DNA of 64,000 nt. Origin: Thinopyrum elongatum (taxonomy: Eukaryota; Streptophyta; Magnoliopsida; Poales; Poaceae). The stretch spans positions 29,167,996-29,231,995 of the forward strand of contig CM022299.1 of NCBI GenBank assembly GCA_011799875.1. The letters are read 5' to 3'. Both the position numbers and the translations under genes were made by a program. Numbering within the stretch: the first letter of the stretch is position 1; every line of letters begins with the position of its first letter. The notes below the pieces were generated by a model, which was given only the letters and a program-made list of their open reading frames with translations, made no database searches and was not told the DNA's origin. Shown here in pieces: positions 23,941 through 36,761 of this stretch.

Positions 23941-24694
23941 ATCGGAGAGCATATATGAATAAGAATTAGGCAGCAAAAGAACCAAATAGATATCAAGTGA
24001 ATTCATGAATAAATCTAATCATAAAGTGAAAATTTATCATATTCAACAAACACAGCGCAAAAATTACATCGAATAGATCACAATCATGTAGGGCAGTCAT
24101 GTGATATTTGTATTAAGAAGAAAGAGAGAGAACCATCTAGTTACTTCTACAGACCCATAGTCCAAAGAAAACTACTCATGTCACGACTGATCATGATGGC
24201 CTTCAAGTTGATGGAGATGGCTTCTGCGTGATTTCCCCCTCCGACATGGTACCGAAAAGGGCATAAAGATTGGATTGCGAAGAAACAGAGGTGTGCGACG
24301 ACCGAAAAAATCAGGCGATAAATTCCTAAGGGTTTTTGAAAGTATATAAAGGCACATGAATGGAGAGGTGTTAAATCCGAGCTCCGGAGGGGGCATGCAG
24401 CAGGGGCCAGCGCCCCCTAGGGCGCATGGGGCCCCTAGGTGGCCCCCTGGCCTATGTTGGTGCCCCCTGGAACCTTCCGGACTTGAAACTTTCGCTATTT
24501 TTTTTGGATTGTTTTGGGTCCAATTAAATTTATTTTTCTGCAAAGTCCAAAAAAAAAAAACAATTGGCACTGGCTAACAGGTTAGTGCAGCAATATAATA
24601 AAATTTTAATTTAAATAGGGGCCAAAAGGATGCTAAATTAATATAAATATGGCATGGAACAACCAAAAATTGTAGATATGTTTGAGACGTATCA
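23941..24694 (-). repeat. Truncated gypsy LTR, reversed
   Basis: Ends TTTGAGACGTATCA, matching the end of the gypsy LTRs here, with recognisable but diverged landmarks (CCCCCTCCGACATGGTACCG, GGTTAGTGCAGCAATATAATA). Only about 750 bp remain, and the other end is lost at the junction with the gag fragment. Confidence 0.65.
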
Positions 24695-24901
24695 CCCTCT
24701 CCCATCCATCAAAATCCTGATGCTAGGTCACCCATCCATCGATCTGGGGTGGAAGGCTGCCGTTCTTCCTGAACCGGTGGCGCACAATGCTCCTCGCCAC
24801 CTCCCTCACGTTTCCATTGCTTCTCCCCGTTGGTTTTGGTTTGGCCTCGTGCGTGGCATGATAGATCTGCTCATTCTTTGTGCCAGATCCGATGGGCTCC
24901 G
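24695..24901. other. Unclassified sequence left of solo LTR
   Basis: Continuous with 26719 onward once the solo LTR is removed (CTCCG then GTGGTGCC). No gene recognised; composition resembles retroposon-derived GC-rich sequence. Confidence 0.4.
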
Positions 24902-26713
24902 TGTTTGGAAAAAAAATTCATGGGTGTGCACGGATCCATCAAAAAAAAATCGCGCCTATGCACACCCATGATCAATATGAAGATGCATAACGAGTTGGGA
25001 TCACGATCGTTACCATCACCGAGTTGCAGCGAAAGATGAACGTGTTAGTGTAAATCATACTTGGAGTCCCTCGATGAACGATCCCTCGAACTGCCCACAA
25101 ACAGTCCCTCGAATCGAAGACCAAAAGCACGGCCTCTCTACTTTGTTGCAAGCGTGCAACCTTCACGATCCGGCAGTGCTTCGCCGTCTAGAGCTAACCA
25201 TCATCGGAGAATTAGAGGGAGGAGATTAGAACCACATGGGGCTTCTAATTAAGAGGACAAGAGGATTAATCTAGCTCCAATTAGTCAATTAGGGCCAACT
25301 AGAACTAGAAGAACTAGAGGAGACTCCAACTTGTATATTCAAATAGCACAAATCCTCAAGTATATATAGGTGAGATGGAAGACGGTGGGCTGTCACCAAT
25401 GAGGAAGAAGTCCTCCTTGGTGCGCCAGCCGGGGGGAGGGGGGGGGGGAGGAGTCTGACTCCTCCTCCCCAATTCGTCCTCCTTCCTTAAGGAAGGGAGG
25501 CGCCTTCCCACTTGGGTCTTTGTGGCCCATGTTGTCTTCCACCTCTTAGCCTTTTGAGGCCCATTGATATTAAATTAAATGTAAAATTGTTCTAAATACT
25601 TTCAGACCATTTTATATATAATTTAACATCCTCGTAAACATTTTCCACCTACATATATTTATTGATAATACTCAGTATTACCCAATACTCTCCGAAACCC
25701 TTCAGTTGACCCCGAAACACTTCTGGATCCTCTCGGAACTATTTCGAATATTAATGACACAATTCCATAAATATGTTCTCATCACTCCCATCCTACTAAC
25801 ACTCAGCAGACCATGATTGCCTTAAGCTTGTGACCGTGTAGGTTCGGTAACTCATAGACATGAACGAAACTGTTTGTTCAATGAGCGACAGAGGGATCGT
25901 GGACGTCCATATCGATCCCTCTGAGTACACGAATGATATTCGAGTGAACCTTTGGTTATCATGTGATGTTCCCTTTGCTTTGTGATACTTCACAAAACTC
26001 GGGATGTACCAGTATCCTCCTGAGTCATCATCATGCTCACTATACCAAAATCCTTGTTACCGGTTTTGTTCTTCTTTCTTGTTATCGTGTTCCGGCATCC
26101 CCATGAGGTAGTCACCTGTGTCTGGCCAAACGATGATCGATGCCGTCACACCGAGAGGGCCCTAAGAATATCTCTCCATCGTTGGAGGAGCAAATCCCAC
26201 TCTCGAGCTATCTAGTGCCTTGTCAAACTTTTCGATGAGCCTGTAAGTTGTCGTTATGATCACCGTGTTACATGTGACGTTTGAGCAACCCCAAAGCCCA
26301 CCGTATGGTAAGAAGTGACTACGATACTCTCATGGTCTAAGAAGAAAAATCACACGTTAACACCTGTGTTATTACAATTGATTACAGACAATATTAACTC
26401 ATAACAGACGAGATTGGGTCGATTCAATATGACCGTTCTTCCAATGTCATAATCTCAATGTTGTTTTAGGACTATAGTTACACTTAACGATATCCTAAGA
26501 TCCGGAAAACGTGATCACCAACAACACTTCAGCTAGTCTTAGAGGCGAGACTAGGAACCTATATTTTATCCATTTATCATTTCACACGTGCATATGAGTT
26601 TTCCACTGAATCGCATATTCCAGGATCTAGCAGTTATAGCATGAAATATAATCATTTAATTATGAATATGGAAATATAATGATACAATATTATTGTCTGG
26701 CATATTTCCAACA
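24902..26713 (-). mobile_element. Solo copia LTR, reversed, with intact TSD
   Basis: 1812 bp, plus-strand ends TGTTTGG...TTTCCAACA, flanked by CTCCG at 24897-24901 and 26714-26718. On the minus strand it starts TGTTGGAAATATGCC, the copia LTR type of this region, but is diverged from the other copies. No internal region is attached, so it is a product of LTR-LTR recombination. A poly-G run lies at about 25432-25450. Confidence 0.85.
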
Positions 26714-26718
26714 CTCCG

Positions 26719-27640
26719 GTGGTGCCTCACATCACCCCGGGCTTGGTGCACGTGGCTGGCTTGGTCATGGTTGGGAGCCCCTCTGGGAGGGGTGTTTGCT
26801 GAATGGTGTGGTGCTGGGTGGCCGATGATGGGATGTCGTCGTCGGTTGATTGGTCGGTCCCCTGCCTTGGTTTGCCCCGGCGTGCTGCTGGGCAGTGGTG
26901 CTCCGAGTGGTGCGCTGGATGTGGCTGCATCTGGTCATCTTCTTAGCGTGGTATCGGGTGGCCCTCTGGCTGTCTTTCCACTCGTCTACTAGTTTATTGC
27001 ACTTCTGTGGTGGTTTGCAGTCCCTTAGTGTGCATATGGAAGTTGTGGTGGTGGTTTGCTCTCTACATCGGGGGCAGCCATGGACGGATGGGGCGGGGCT
27101 CCCTTGTCTTGCTACCTGCCGTGACGGGCGCTCTTCCATCGGGTTGGCGAGCTCCATGGCTCTGCAGATGGTGGCCATGGATGGGACATTCTCCCATCCG
27201 AGTGTCGTGGCTTAGGGGGGGGGGGGAGTGGATGCTTCTTCCCCTTTGGCATGTTGTCATCACTGGTAATGCCCCGACTTTGGATTACTGGACGCGTCTG
27301 GTGTGGTCTCCCGATGTCTCCTCGGCTAGTATTTCCCTTCTGTGGTGCTGGTGGATGGTGCAGCCTTGGCTATCTTTTGTGCTCTTGTGTCTCTTCACAC
27401 GATGTCAGTGCACATGTATGCGAAGCTATCCGGGTGTGTACTCGGCTCTCCACTATGCCCTCTGAATTTGTCGATGGCACCGTTGTTGTGTTGTAGCCTC
27501 GGCGACAAGTTGCTCTTCGTGCGTTTGGGGAAAGCTTTGCAAATGGTACCCCTAATTAGTGATTTATCTCCATTTGTGTTTTGATGTGGTTTAGAAAGGA
27601 TAACCTGTTGGATCGATGGATGGTCCAGATTGGCGACGTA
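26719..27640. other. GC-rich sequence right of solo LTR, no gene recognised
   Basis: Several overlapping ORFs on both strands without recognisable domains. Poly-G run at about 27217-27227. It is probably part of an old transposon or retroposon. Coding is not supported. Confidence 0.4.
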
Positions 27641-29690
27641 AAAGCTGTCCGGGGGAGGGGGCACCATATATTTCGCAAAGAAACTGACTTGAAGCTATAT
27701 ACAAATATTTATCAAGATATTTCTTAGAATCGAGAGCTCTACATGCCTCTACCAAGACATTTAAATATACTAAAATGGGCAAATACACCACATTAGAATA
27801 GTCACAAATTAATCTATGGAGAAATGTAATTTTATCTCTCTTTATTTGTGTTTCTTAGATTTGGAGGGCAATCTAACTAACATAATATCTTCGTAAATTC
27901 TAGTAAGACTGCCTCTTAAGACCAACATAATTTGCGTACTGCACAAGTGTATTTGACAGTAGAATTCTATAAAAAGAAGTGCCTAGTATTGAGCAACATA
28001 TCATGGTTAATTCTGCTAGCTGATTTTGAAAAATATATGAATGTATGTTGGTATCAATGAAAAATGGCACACATGTAAAACAAAATGAGTAATAAGGAGG
28101 TAAAAATGTTTAATATAAATGCGCCAGCTCTTGTTAACTCCTGGAAATGAAATTTACGAGAACATGGTTATCAAGGATAAATGATGAACAGAGACATGAT
28201 TTTTTGAGGCTTGAGAAATATGTAAAATATTTTTTAGTTGTTATTTTTTCACGGGAGGTTTAACAATTCAACGACCAATGTAGGTAATGGCCATACCAGA
28301 ACCATTGGTTTTGTGCACTTGATCTTTTCCATTTTACTTGTCCCGTATCGTTCGCTTGTCGAGTTCTCCTGTGATGTGGTCGGTGGTAACGGTATCTGCA
28401 TCAGTTTGTATCAAATCCATAGGAGTTAGTGACCACATTATCCCCCTTCTCCTCATAATAGTTGTCTTTTTTGTGGGTCACCAGCCTTCTCGTGCACCAC
28501 CTGCATTATACCTTTTACAAATCTGACATTGATCATGAGATTGTGGTTGTTGTTGTGCTCCATGTGAGCAGCCTTGGTATCCACTGCTACCATCGCCGTT
28601 GCGTAGTTTTCATGTGAACCTTGTATGGATGTTTCTCATGAAAAGTGCTCGGCAATATGCTTCGAAGTGCAATACCATTCGCACATTTTTTCCTACTAGA
28701 GTTAGCACCAACATTGTATGGCAAGCATCGAACACTTTCATTATCAACATCTATTGGTGTCTGGTCCATGCTCATGGATTTTTGAATAATGAGAATAACA
28801 TGAAAATTTAGTTTGTGTGAAAATCCATCATTTGGATTTTTCATGTGCTATAGTTACTTAATATGGTTAAAGTATAGTTATCGGGCTACATGTACTATAA
28901 TAACCAGCATGATTCAGGATGCTAATTTTAAAGTTGCCAGGCTTCCCATGCATATAGTTACCAGGCTGCTCACACTGAAGTTACTAGCATAATGATTATG
29001 TAGTTATCAAGCTGCCCAGTTACCAACATAAGAAAAGTATAGTTACCAGCTACACATGCTACATTTTGTCCAATGCGTTAGATCATATTCACCATCGTAG
29101 TACTCATGTAGTACATTGGTGTTTGCGACGAAGAACTGGTTTTGGAATCGACTATCCATGAGTAATCCGACAACCTACATAATGTTTGCTAGTAACAACA
29201 CATGAACATTATGCATAACTCTTGTACTTCTGGTGATGAATTTCAACCTACAAAAATTGAAACGTTGCAAAAAGTTCAGATTTTCATGCCCAATAACTTG
29301 TTTGTAAACAGTCTGGTAATGTACCCATGCCTAGTGTTGTAGTGTGTCGTTTCTAATCACTTGGGTGTTAGAGTCGCCGACTCGTTTGGCATGCGTTCAC
29401 GTGACTAATGTATGTGCATGCGCGCATGCTGTGTGTTGTTTGCTGGACCAATGATTTTGGATTGTGTTGTAAGGTGTCTACTCCGGTCGCTTAGGCGGTC
29501 GAGTCATCGAGTTGATTGCCTCATGGCTCATGTTTTCGCGCCACATGCATCAATTTTTGGCCAGTTTAATTTATTAGCCGGTCAATTCTATTCTTCTATA
29601 TGAAAATGCAGAGCTTCTGCCGGTTCTAGAACCAACTCTCTGGGAAAAGCGGAAGCCTCGAAAAAATAAATATTCTTTATTAAAAAATGT
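27641..29690. other. Intergenic, no gene seen
   Basis: AT-rich low-complexity sequence. Between about 28850 and 29060 a degenerate phrase like TATAGTTACCAGGCTGC recurs about six times at irregular spacing. Nothing else was recognised. Confidence 0.5.
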
Positions 29691-29739
29691 ATATTTCTGT
29701 TAAGAAAAACATTGTGATATATTAAGATACTTGACATAT

Positions 29740-29950
29740 ACTTTTCTTAGATATACATAAAACATACATAGATGCTCACAAACACGAACGCACACCTAAC
29801 CTCGTCGCTCGCGCGCACGCTGTACCCATATGAGCATCTCCGAGGACTAGGTCGGTAGATCTTGAGATCGATAAAGTCGCCACAGGCACCTCGTAGGTGA
29901 CGGACACATCATATCACTGAAAAAATAGCGTTGAAAAGGGTAAAATAAAT
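29740..29950 (-). mobile_element. Diverged SINE-like fragment
   Basis: Shares landmarks with the SINE-like copy at 62325-62585: 'GATGCTCACAAACACGAACGCACAC', 'TGAGCATCTCCGAGGACT' and 'AAGTCGCCACAGGCACCTCGT'. It is strongly decayed and its tRNA-like head is not visible. Confidence 0.5.
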
Positions 29951-31579
29951 CGAGAAAAATGTAACCATGTATACTTGGCACATATGCTAAGCATGCTGCG
30001 CACCCTCGATGTGTTGCCTTTTCTCTGTCGATCAGGATTGTGTTCCTTTCATATTCCTCCATGTTCATAAGCCCGACACTATCACCATCAGCACAGAATA
30101 ACAGCATCACCGTGGCTTGTGGAAGGATGAGCTTTCATGTGCACATGTGCCACACGAGTAACTCACTAATAAGAACGGTGCTTCATGCTCACGATTGTCT
30201 GGTATAGAGTTCCCCTTGTCACCCCAAAGGGCAAGACGGCGACGCTGAGGCTGAGTCCAACCTCGACGCTGGAAACCATCACTTGGTCGCCCAAACCGTC
30301 ACCATCGTCACCCGCAAAAAAAAAAATGTCGCCGTCATAGAAATGCAGAACTGCAGGAGTGCCTGCAAAATCAGCTTACCTCGTTTTTTTCGTATCTTCT
30401 TGGGGCATTTTTAGTCGAGTCCTCAACAATTATTTCCTCGAACACCTTCTCAAACCTTCACCTCTCAAGTATGAGAAGTTAGAAAAAGTGCAGAGGTAAC
30501 CAAATCCTCAAACTTAACTCATGAAACGAACTAGACCCCACATGAAAGCCTTTCTCCCTCCTTTTCTTCCTTCTACATTCTTCTTCCTTCTTCCTTCTTC
30601 CTTTTTTCCTTCCACGTGGTTAACGATGACTTCTAGCCGCTAGATAATGCCATGAGCTAGGTAGGAGCTAGGATAGATGCTCCACAAAAGAAATTTGATA
30701 GAGGATCATCGTGCGCGACGTATGCGTGCGACAAAGTAGTCGAGAAAGCCAGCAAAATTCGGCCATGGCTTCTTCGTTTGAATGGTTTCTTCCCTTCATC
30801 CTGCTACTAGTGGCGTGATGTCATGGTCCGGAACATAAAGATGCATCGGAATCGGCGGGGCCACCACTTTTTTTGTAGCTTGTGCTTTCCTTGTGTAGTG
30901 CTCCTCCGCAGGGGACTTAGCTCCCATGACATACTACAGGTTGCAGTTGGGTCACTGGTAGGTGAGCAAACGTGCTTCTGGGCCCACATGTCAGTGGCCC
31001 AACTGCACCCTGCAGTACATCAGGGGAGCCTCGTTCCTTCGCAGGAGGTGCAACTTTGCTCTTGGCCGGAGAGATAGTGGGGACCGCCGCCAGGCAAGGA
31101 CGAGGAGGAGCACCGCCATGGCCAGAGACGTTGGTGGGTGAAAAAGTGAAGAGAAAAAGTTCATCGGATTCTTGCCGAAATTTGGCGGCTGGAGGTCGAC
31201 GGGGTTGCAGGGTGTCGGCCAGCATGTGGGGTGGTCGCCGGTGGCAAGGAACGAAGCTGGGTCGGCGCCTACGTGAAAGCGACCGAGCAAGAGAGAGAGG
31301 CGGCCACGCGCAATAGAAGGAGTATTCTGCTGAGAATTCATTTTGACTAGTCAAATTTGAGAGCCCGTGGACACTTAATTTTGGAATATTAGTACTCTCT
31401 TCAAAAACTATGATGTTTATACTCGTCAAATTTGCCGCTAAAGAACAAAGCTCTCTTTACTTTCTCATGGTGCTAATCGATACATCCATCGAGCGATACA
31501 GTTCACGTCGTGTTACATTAATGGGATTAACCAGCACACAACACAACACAATCGATCCTACCGGGCAACGGCCGGAAGA
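29951..31579. other. Intergenic and 3' flank of apyrase, no gene seen
   Basis: Contains a pyrimidine-rich CTTCCTT tract (about 30545-30615). An imperfect inverted pair lies around 30941-31010 (GTTGCAGTTGGGTCACTG and CAGTGGCCCAACTGCA). A GC-rich stretch at 31030-31320 has only chance ORFs. The last 150 bp before 31580 would hold the apyrase 3' UTR. Confidence 0.45.
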
Positions 31580-32113
31580 TTAGCGTAGAAATCGCGCAAG
31601 TCGTTTCTTGGGCGCGACGGCCTCGATGGCCTCACCCAGCGGCCACGCCGCCTTGATCAAGTACTCCCCGTGCTTCACCTTCTCCACCAGCGTGATCTCC
31701 TTGGTCGGCGGTATTCCAAAACCGTCGACGAGCAGGGTGTACTCGTAGACGAGATCCATGCAGGCGTAGGGCACGTCGAGGAGGCCGGGGTACGCGTCCT
31801 TGGCTTCCCGGACGCTGAGCGGGCACAGCTTCTCGGCGGCGGCCCGGAACGTCGCCGGGCTGGACTTGGCGCTGGGAACGCCCTTGTCGACCCACCCGAC
31901 CTGGGTGGCCTTGCCGTAGAAGAAGGACGCGACGTAGAGGTTGTCCTGGCCGGCCCCGCCGCCGCCGTTCCACACGCCGCCGAAGGTGCAGTTCTTGGCC
32001 GCGCAGGGCGCGTCCAGCTTCAGCGCCCTGGCGATCTCCTCCCTGCACTTGTCGTACGCCGCGCCCTCCGGCGAGGCTGATGCGTCGTAGTCCTCGCCAT
32101 TGTACGTGTACTT

Positions 32114-32441
32114 TGATATCTCTGAGCTCGAAGCTCCTGTCAATGGCGAGAGAGAGATGCGAGAGAGACTGAGTTTTGTGCAGCACCAACTCTGCTGCTT
32201 TTCTGCTCCTCTTCTTATTTACTGGAAAACGGGAAAGACGGATCGAGACGTGCCCCATCTACTGGATCGTGCCATCCCACGATCATGGGCGTGCGCTCGC
32301 CGTGAGCTACGGCCTCGGGATCGCACATACCGCGTCCTCAGGCTTGACTGAAACTGAACACCGAAAAAACTGCAGACTGACGAAACTGAATCCTAATACT
32401 ACACCTAACCTGAACCTGTCACGCTAGTTTATTTGCTAACA
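32114..32441 (-). repeat. 3' LTR of young copia element
   Basis: 328 bp; minus-strand start TGTTAGCAAATAAAC, end GAGATATCA. Nearly identical to 36762-37097, which has an extra CTGAAC repeat unit and an extra GA. Confidence 0.93.
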
Positions 32442-32453
32442 ATCTCCCCCTAA
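32442..32453 (-). other. Polypurine tract of young copia element
   Basis: On the minus strand TAGGGGGAGAT directly precedes the 3' LTR, the usual plus-strand priming site of copia elements. Intact. Confidence 0.85.
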
Positions 32454-32472
32454 GCTAGTCGTGACAGAGAGA

Positions 32473-34411
32473 TCAAACTTCAACCATGCCAATGCGCGCG
32501 CGTAGCTCCTGGAACCGCGTGCGCCCGAGTGATTTGGTGAACATGTCTGCGAGCTGGTCACCTGTAGCGATGTACTCGACCTTGATCTTCCCTTCCTCGA
32601 TGCATCTCCGGATAAAGTGGAAGCGAACGTCGATGTGCTTGCTTCGATCATGGAAGACCGGATTCTTGCACAGCTGTATGGCTGACTTGTTGTCGACGAA
32701 GATGGTGACCGCGCCGTGCTCCTCCATCAGCAGATCGCCCATGAGCCTGCCCAGCCAGATGGCCTGACAGGCTGCTGTTGTTGCCGCCACGTACTCCGCC
32801 TCACACGAAGATAGAGCAACAATCTTCTGTTTCTGCGACTGCCAGGTGATCGGTGCACCCCCAAGGAAGAAGATGTTCCCCGAGGTGCTCTTGCGATCGT
32901 CGACATCGCCGGCCATGTCTGAGTCACTGTACCCGACGAGCTGGCTCTCGCCGCCCTTGGTGTACCTGCAACCAAGCCTGCGCGTGCCTGCGATATAACG
33001 CAGCAAGTGTTTGACGGCGGCGAGGTGCGCCGTGTTCGGTGCCTCCATGAACCGACTGACATACCCCACCGCGAACACGATGTCCGGCCATGTATGAGTG
33101 AGATACCGCAGCCCTCCGATGATGCTGCGGTAGTCCGTGGCGTCCACCAGTGGTTCTGGTCCCTTCTTGCTCAGACGAAGTCGCGGCTCCATGGGAACGT
33201 GCGCTGGGTTACAGTCCGGCATGCCCGCGCGCTCCAGCAGCTTGCCGGCGTATGCAGCCTGGGATAGAATGATCGCTCCCCCTCCTTGCTTCACCTCGAT
33301 GCCGAGGTAGAAACTGAGCAGTCCGAGATCGCTCATGCGGAACTTGGCCATCATCTCCGCCTTGAACTTGCTGACGCACTCGCCGTCGGCGCCGGTGACG
33401 ATGAGGTCATCCACGTACACGCCGACCAAGAGCCGCGCTTGCCCTCTGCCACGCGCGTACAGAGCGTGATCAGCTGGGCAGCAGGAGAACCCCAGCTCCT
33501 TCAGAGTGGCATCGAGCTTCGCGTTCCACGCCCGCGGCGCCTGCCGCAAGCCGTAGAGCGCCTTGTGCAGACGGTAGACCTTGTGCTCTTCTCCTCTCCG
33601 AGCAAAACCGGGCGGCTGGGTAACGTACACCTCCTCCTCGAGCTCACCGTTCAGAAACGCTGACTTGACGTCGAGGTGATGCACTTCCCAGCCATGCTGC
33701 GCCGCCGTGCCGACTATGACACGGACAGAGTCCAGTCTTGCCACGGGCGCGAACGCATCGTCGAAGTCCACGCCCTCCTTCTGCACAAAACCTCTTGCCA
33801 CCAACCTCGCCTTGTGCTTGATAACAGCACCAGCAGCGTCTTTCTTCAGCTTGAAGACCCACTTGAGGCCAATGGCTGTATGACCTGCGGGCAGATCAGT
33901 GAGCATCCAGGTGCCATTCTCCTCGATGGATGCCAGCTCCTCCAGCATCGCGCTTCGCCAGCTCTCGTGGGGCGCAGCTTCGGCAAATGTAGCTGGTTCC
34001 TCTTCGGCCAGCAGCAGGCGCTCCGCTGGCGCAGATGACTTGGCCGCCCCGCCGTACACGTCCGCGAGACGGCGGAAACGATGCCCCGCGAATGGATCGT
34101 CGTCGGCGTCGTACGAGTCGAACCGCGTTGCAGGCGGTGTGACAAACTCCACCGCCCCTGGGTCTGCACCCTGAGACGCACTGCTGCTGGGTGTGGCCGT
34201 CGCATCTGACCACGGCGAGTCTGGCGATGCAGGTGCTCCGGTGCTGTCAGGAGTGGCGGGCGACGCAGGCGCTGGTGATCCTCCGGGCGTCCGCCCTGCC
34301 TCCGGCGATGCCGGCTCAGCTGGTGCTAAGTTTGCACCGGTGGCGAGTGGGAGCTGAACAGGGAAGACGAGCTGCTCGTCCTGGGCCTCGCTCGACGAGC
34401 CCCAGTCCCAG
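32473..34411 (-). pseudogene. Copia pol, reverse transcriptase and RNase H part
   Basis: A 559-codon open stretch (34152-32473), whose frame can be followed upstream to about 34411 through a Pro/Ser/Ala-rich linker. Visible: KARLVARGF, DVKSAFLNG, APRAWN and the catalytic YVDD box (GVYVDDLIV), then RNase H with YSDSDMAGD, SSCEAEY, FVDNKSA and the ADMFTKSL end typical of copia. This part alone looks intact. It is out of frame with the integrase part by one base near 34412. Confidence 0.92.
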
Positions 34412-35945
34412 CTCGCGCCTCGTCGAATACCACGTCGCGTGTGGCGTACACGCGCTGAGTCAGCGGATCATAAACCCTGTACGCCTTCGACCCCTCCTCG
34501 TAGCCGATGAAGATCATCTTGGTGCTGCGATCGTCCAGCTTCTTGAGCCCTGGCCGCGTGTTCTTGACATAGGCAATGCTGCCGAACACGCGCAGGTAGT
34601 GCACGGCCGGTTTCTTGCCGTACCACGCCTCGTAGGGGGTCTTGCCGTCAACGCTACGCGTGTACGAGTGGTTCAGGATGAACACCGCAGTCGCCACGGC
34701 CTCCCCCCAGAACCAGCTGGGCATCTTCTTGGCCTTGAGCATACTCCGCGCCATGCCGACGACCGTCTGGTTGCGCCGCTCCACGACGCCGTTCTGCTGG
34801 GGTGAATACGGCGCCTTCAGGTGTCTCTGCACGCCCTGGTCCGCGAAGTAATCACCGAGCGCACTGGAGGTGAACTCCACGCCCCGATCCGTGCGGAACG
34901 TGCGGAGCCGCACCCCCTGCTCTGCTTCCGCCGCGGCAACAAAGCGCTTGATGCCGCCCGCAGCGGCGTCCTTTGCTGGCAGCATCACTGCCCACATGTA
35001 GCGGCTGTGATCATCGACAATCAACATGAAGTACTTCTTACCACCGGGTGTGGCCGGGGTGATCGGCCCGCAGAGGTCGGCGTGCACGAGCTCGAGTGGC
35101 CTCTCCGCGCGATAGCGCGCCTGCGATGGGAAGGGAGCGCGCCGCTGCTTCCCTGCCAGGCAGGCGTCGCAGAGCTGCTCCACGTGATCCACCACAGGCA
35201 TCCCGCGCACCATCCCGGCACGCCCCATGCGCCGGAGCGCGTCGAAGTGCTGGTGACCCAGTCTGGCGTGCCACGTCCACGCCTCGTCGCCGTCGCGCGC
35301 GGACAGACAGACGGGGTGCGAGATGTCGAGGCGCACCACGTACAGGCGCTTGCCGTTCCTGCGCACTTGGGCCAGCTCGATCTGGCGGCGATCGTACAAT
35401 GTCAGAACGCCGCCATGGATCTTGGTGGTGCAGCCGTGCTCGTCCAGCTGCCCGAGGCTGATGATGCTTGTCTTGAGGCGCGGGATGAAGTAGACGTCAG
35501 TGAGCACGCGTTGGTCGCCGTTGCGCACGGTGAAGGTGATCGCGCCGCGGCCGTGGATGGCCACGCTGGATCCATCTCCGAAGCTGACGCTCCCGGTGAC
35601 GCCCTCGTCCAGCTCTGCGAACGCCGCGGGATCGCCGGTCATGTGGTTGGACGCGTCGGTGTCCAAGAACCACCGGCCGTCGCACGGCGCCTCCTCCGCG
35701 CCCAGGTTCGCCTCCGCACGCTCCTCGTTGAGCATGACGTGCTCCCCCGCGCTCTGTGACGGGTCCGTGGCGATCACCGCCATCAGGAGCGTTGGGTCGT
35801 CGTCGTGTCCGTCCGCGGCGTGCCCGCCCTGCTCGGCGAGGTTCGCCTCCTCGCGGAGACGAGTACGGCACTCACGTGCCCAATGCCCGGCAAATGTCTG
35901 TGGGCTTTGCACGGCTGATTGAGCCGCGCCCGCGTCCGCGACCAC
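34326..35945 (-). pseudogene. Copia pol, protease and integrase part
   Basis: A 539-codon open stretch. It starts with the last half of a zinc knuckle (GHWAREC). The protease site reads WFLDTDASNHMTG, where the usual DTG/DSG glycine is Asp. Integrase HHCC (WHARLGH ... CDACLAGK) and the catalytic core follow, with Asp in HADLCGP, Asp in FRTDRGVEF and Glu in NGVVERRNQ. About 30 codons before its end the frame leaves that of the RT part, as if one base were missing, and stops at 34326. Confidence 0.92.
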
Positions 35946-36729
35946 GGCGGCCGCCTCCGCGCCCAGCCCCGGATCCGCTGCCGCCGGACCCGTCGTTCTC
36001 AGTGCGTTTTATGCACTTGTTCCACTCGTCCATCGTCATGAGAAGCCGGTCGATGCCCGTCTCAACCTGCTCGAGATTGTACCGCTCCTCGGCGGCCTTG
36101 AGCCGCCCGGTGAGCTCCTCCACCGTGAGCGCATCAAGATCTACCAGAGTCTCTATTGCGAGAGCGACCTGAGAGTACCTTTTCGGGACGACGGAGAGGA
36201 ACTTCCTCACCACGCGCTTCTCCTGCACGACCTCGCCGAGCTGCGCCATCTGGGCCACCATGTTGGTGATCCTCATGGCGAAGTCGTCCACCGTCTCGCC
36301 GTCGGCGAAGCGTATGTCGTTGTACTGCTTGGAGAGAGTCGCAAGTTTCGCCTCGCGTACACGCGCCACTCCGAGGCGCATCATCTTGACGGATTCCCAC
36401 GCCTCCTTCGCCGTGGCCTTGCCGGCGAGGGTGGGCGCCATCTCTGGTGGCACTCCACGCAGGATGGCCTCGAGCGCGAGCCGGTCGTCGCTGCGCTCCG
36501 CCGTGCCCGTCACCACGGCGTCCCACAGGTGCCGCCCTTCCATCATGACTTGCATGAGGACGGCCCAGTCGGTGTAGTTGATCCTCGTCAGCTACGGCCA
36601 CGCCGCACTGCCGGTGTCGCGCACCACCCGCGCCGATGATCTCTCTGCCACGGCGAGCTCTGTGTCGTCGGAGATTTTCGTGCGCGGCGTCGATGGCGAC
36701 TTGCTGCCGCCGGTGTCGTCCCCGGCCAT
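35872..36729 (-). pseudogene. Copia gag with early stop and damaged zinc knuckle
   Basis: ATG at 36729 lies 13 bases after the PBS. The frame runs to 35872 (286 codons) with a single in-frame TAG at 36594-36592 (codon 46). Behind it is a typical copia gag core (LTRINYTDW, LMQVMMEGRHLWDAV, RFADGETVDDF). The C-terminus is an Arg/Gly-rich tract. At the zinc knuckle the first Cys pair is missing and the frame shifts into the pol frame, which fits a small deletion. Confidence 0.9.
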
Positions 36730-36741
36730 GCCCTGGACCGC

Positions 36742-36759
36742 AAGACGGCTCTGGTACCA
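36742..36759 (-). other. Primer-binding site of young copia element (tRNA-iMet type)
   Basis: Minus strand TGGTACCAGAGCCGTCTT, two bases after the 5' LTR. The first dozen bases fit the initiator tRNA-Met complement with one change. Confidence 0.85.
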
Positions 36760-36761
36760 AT

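Noticed and set aside
26693..27465. Long ORFs of the GC-rich region after the solo LTR
   Set aside because: Present in several frames and both strands, interrupted by poly-G, no recognisable motif.
32100..32258. Alternative N-terminal extension of the last apyrase exon into the LTR (ATG at 32143)
   Set aside because: Those codons are copia LTR sequence; the exon proper starts at the splice acceptor beyond the element at 37104.
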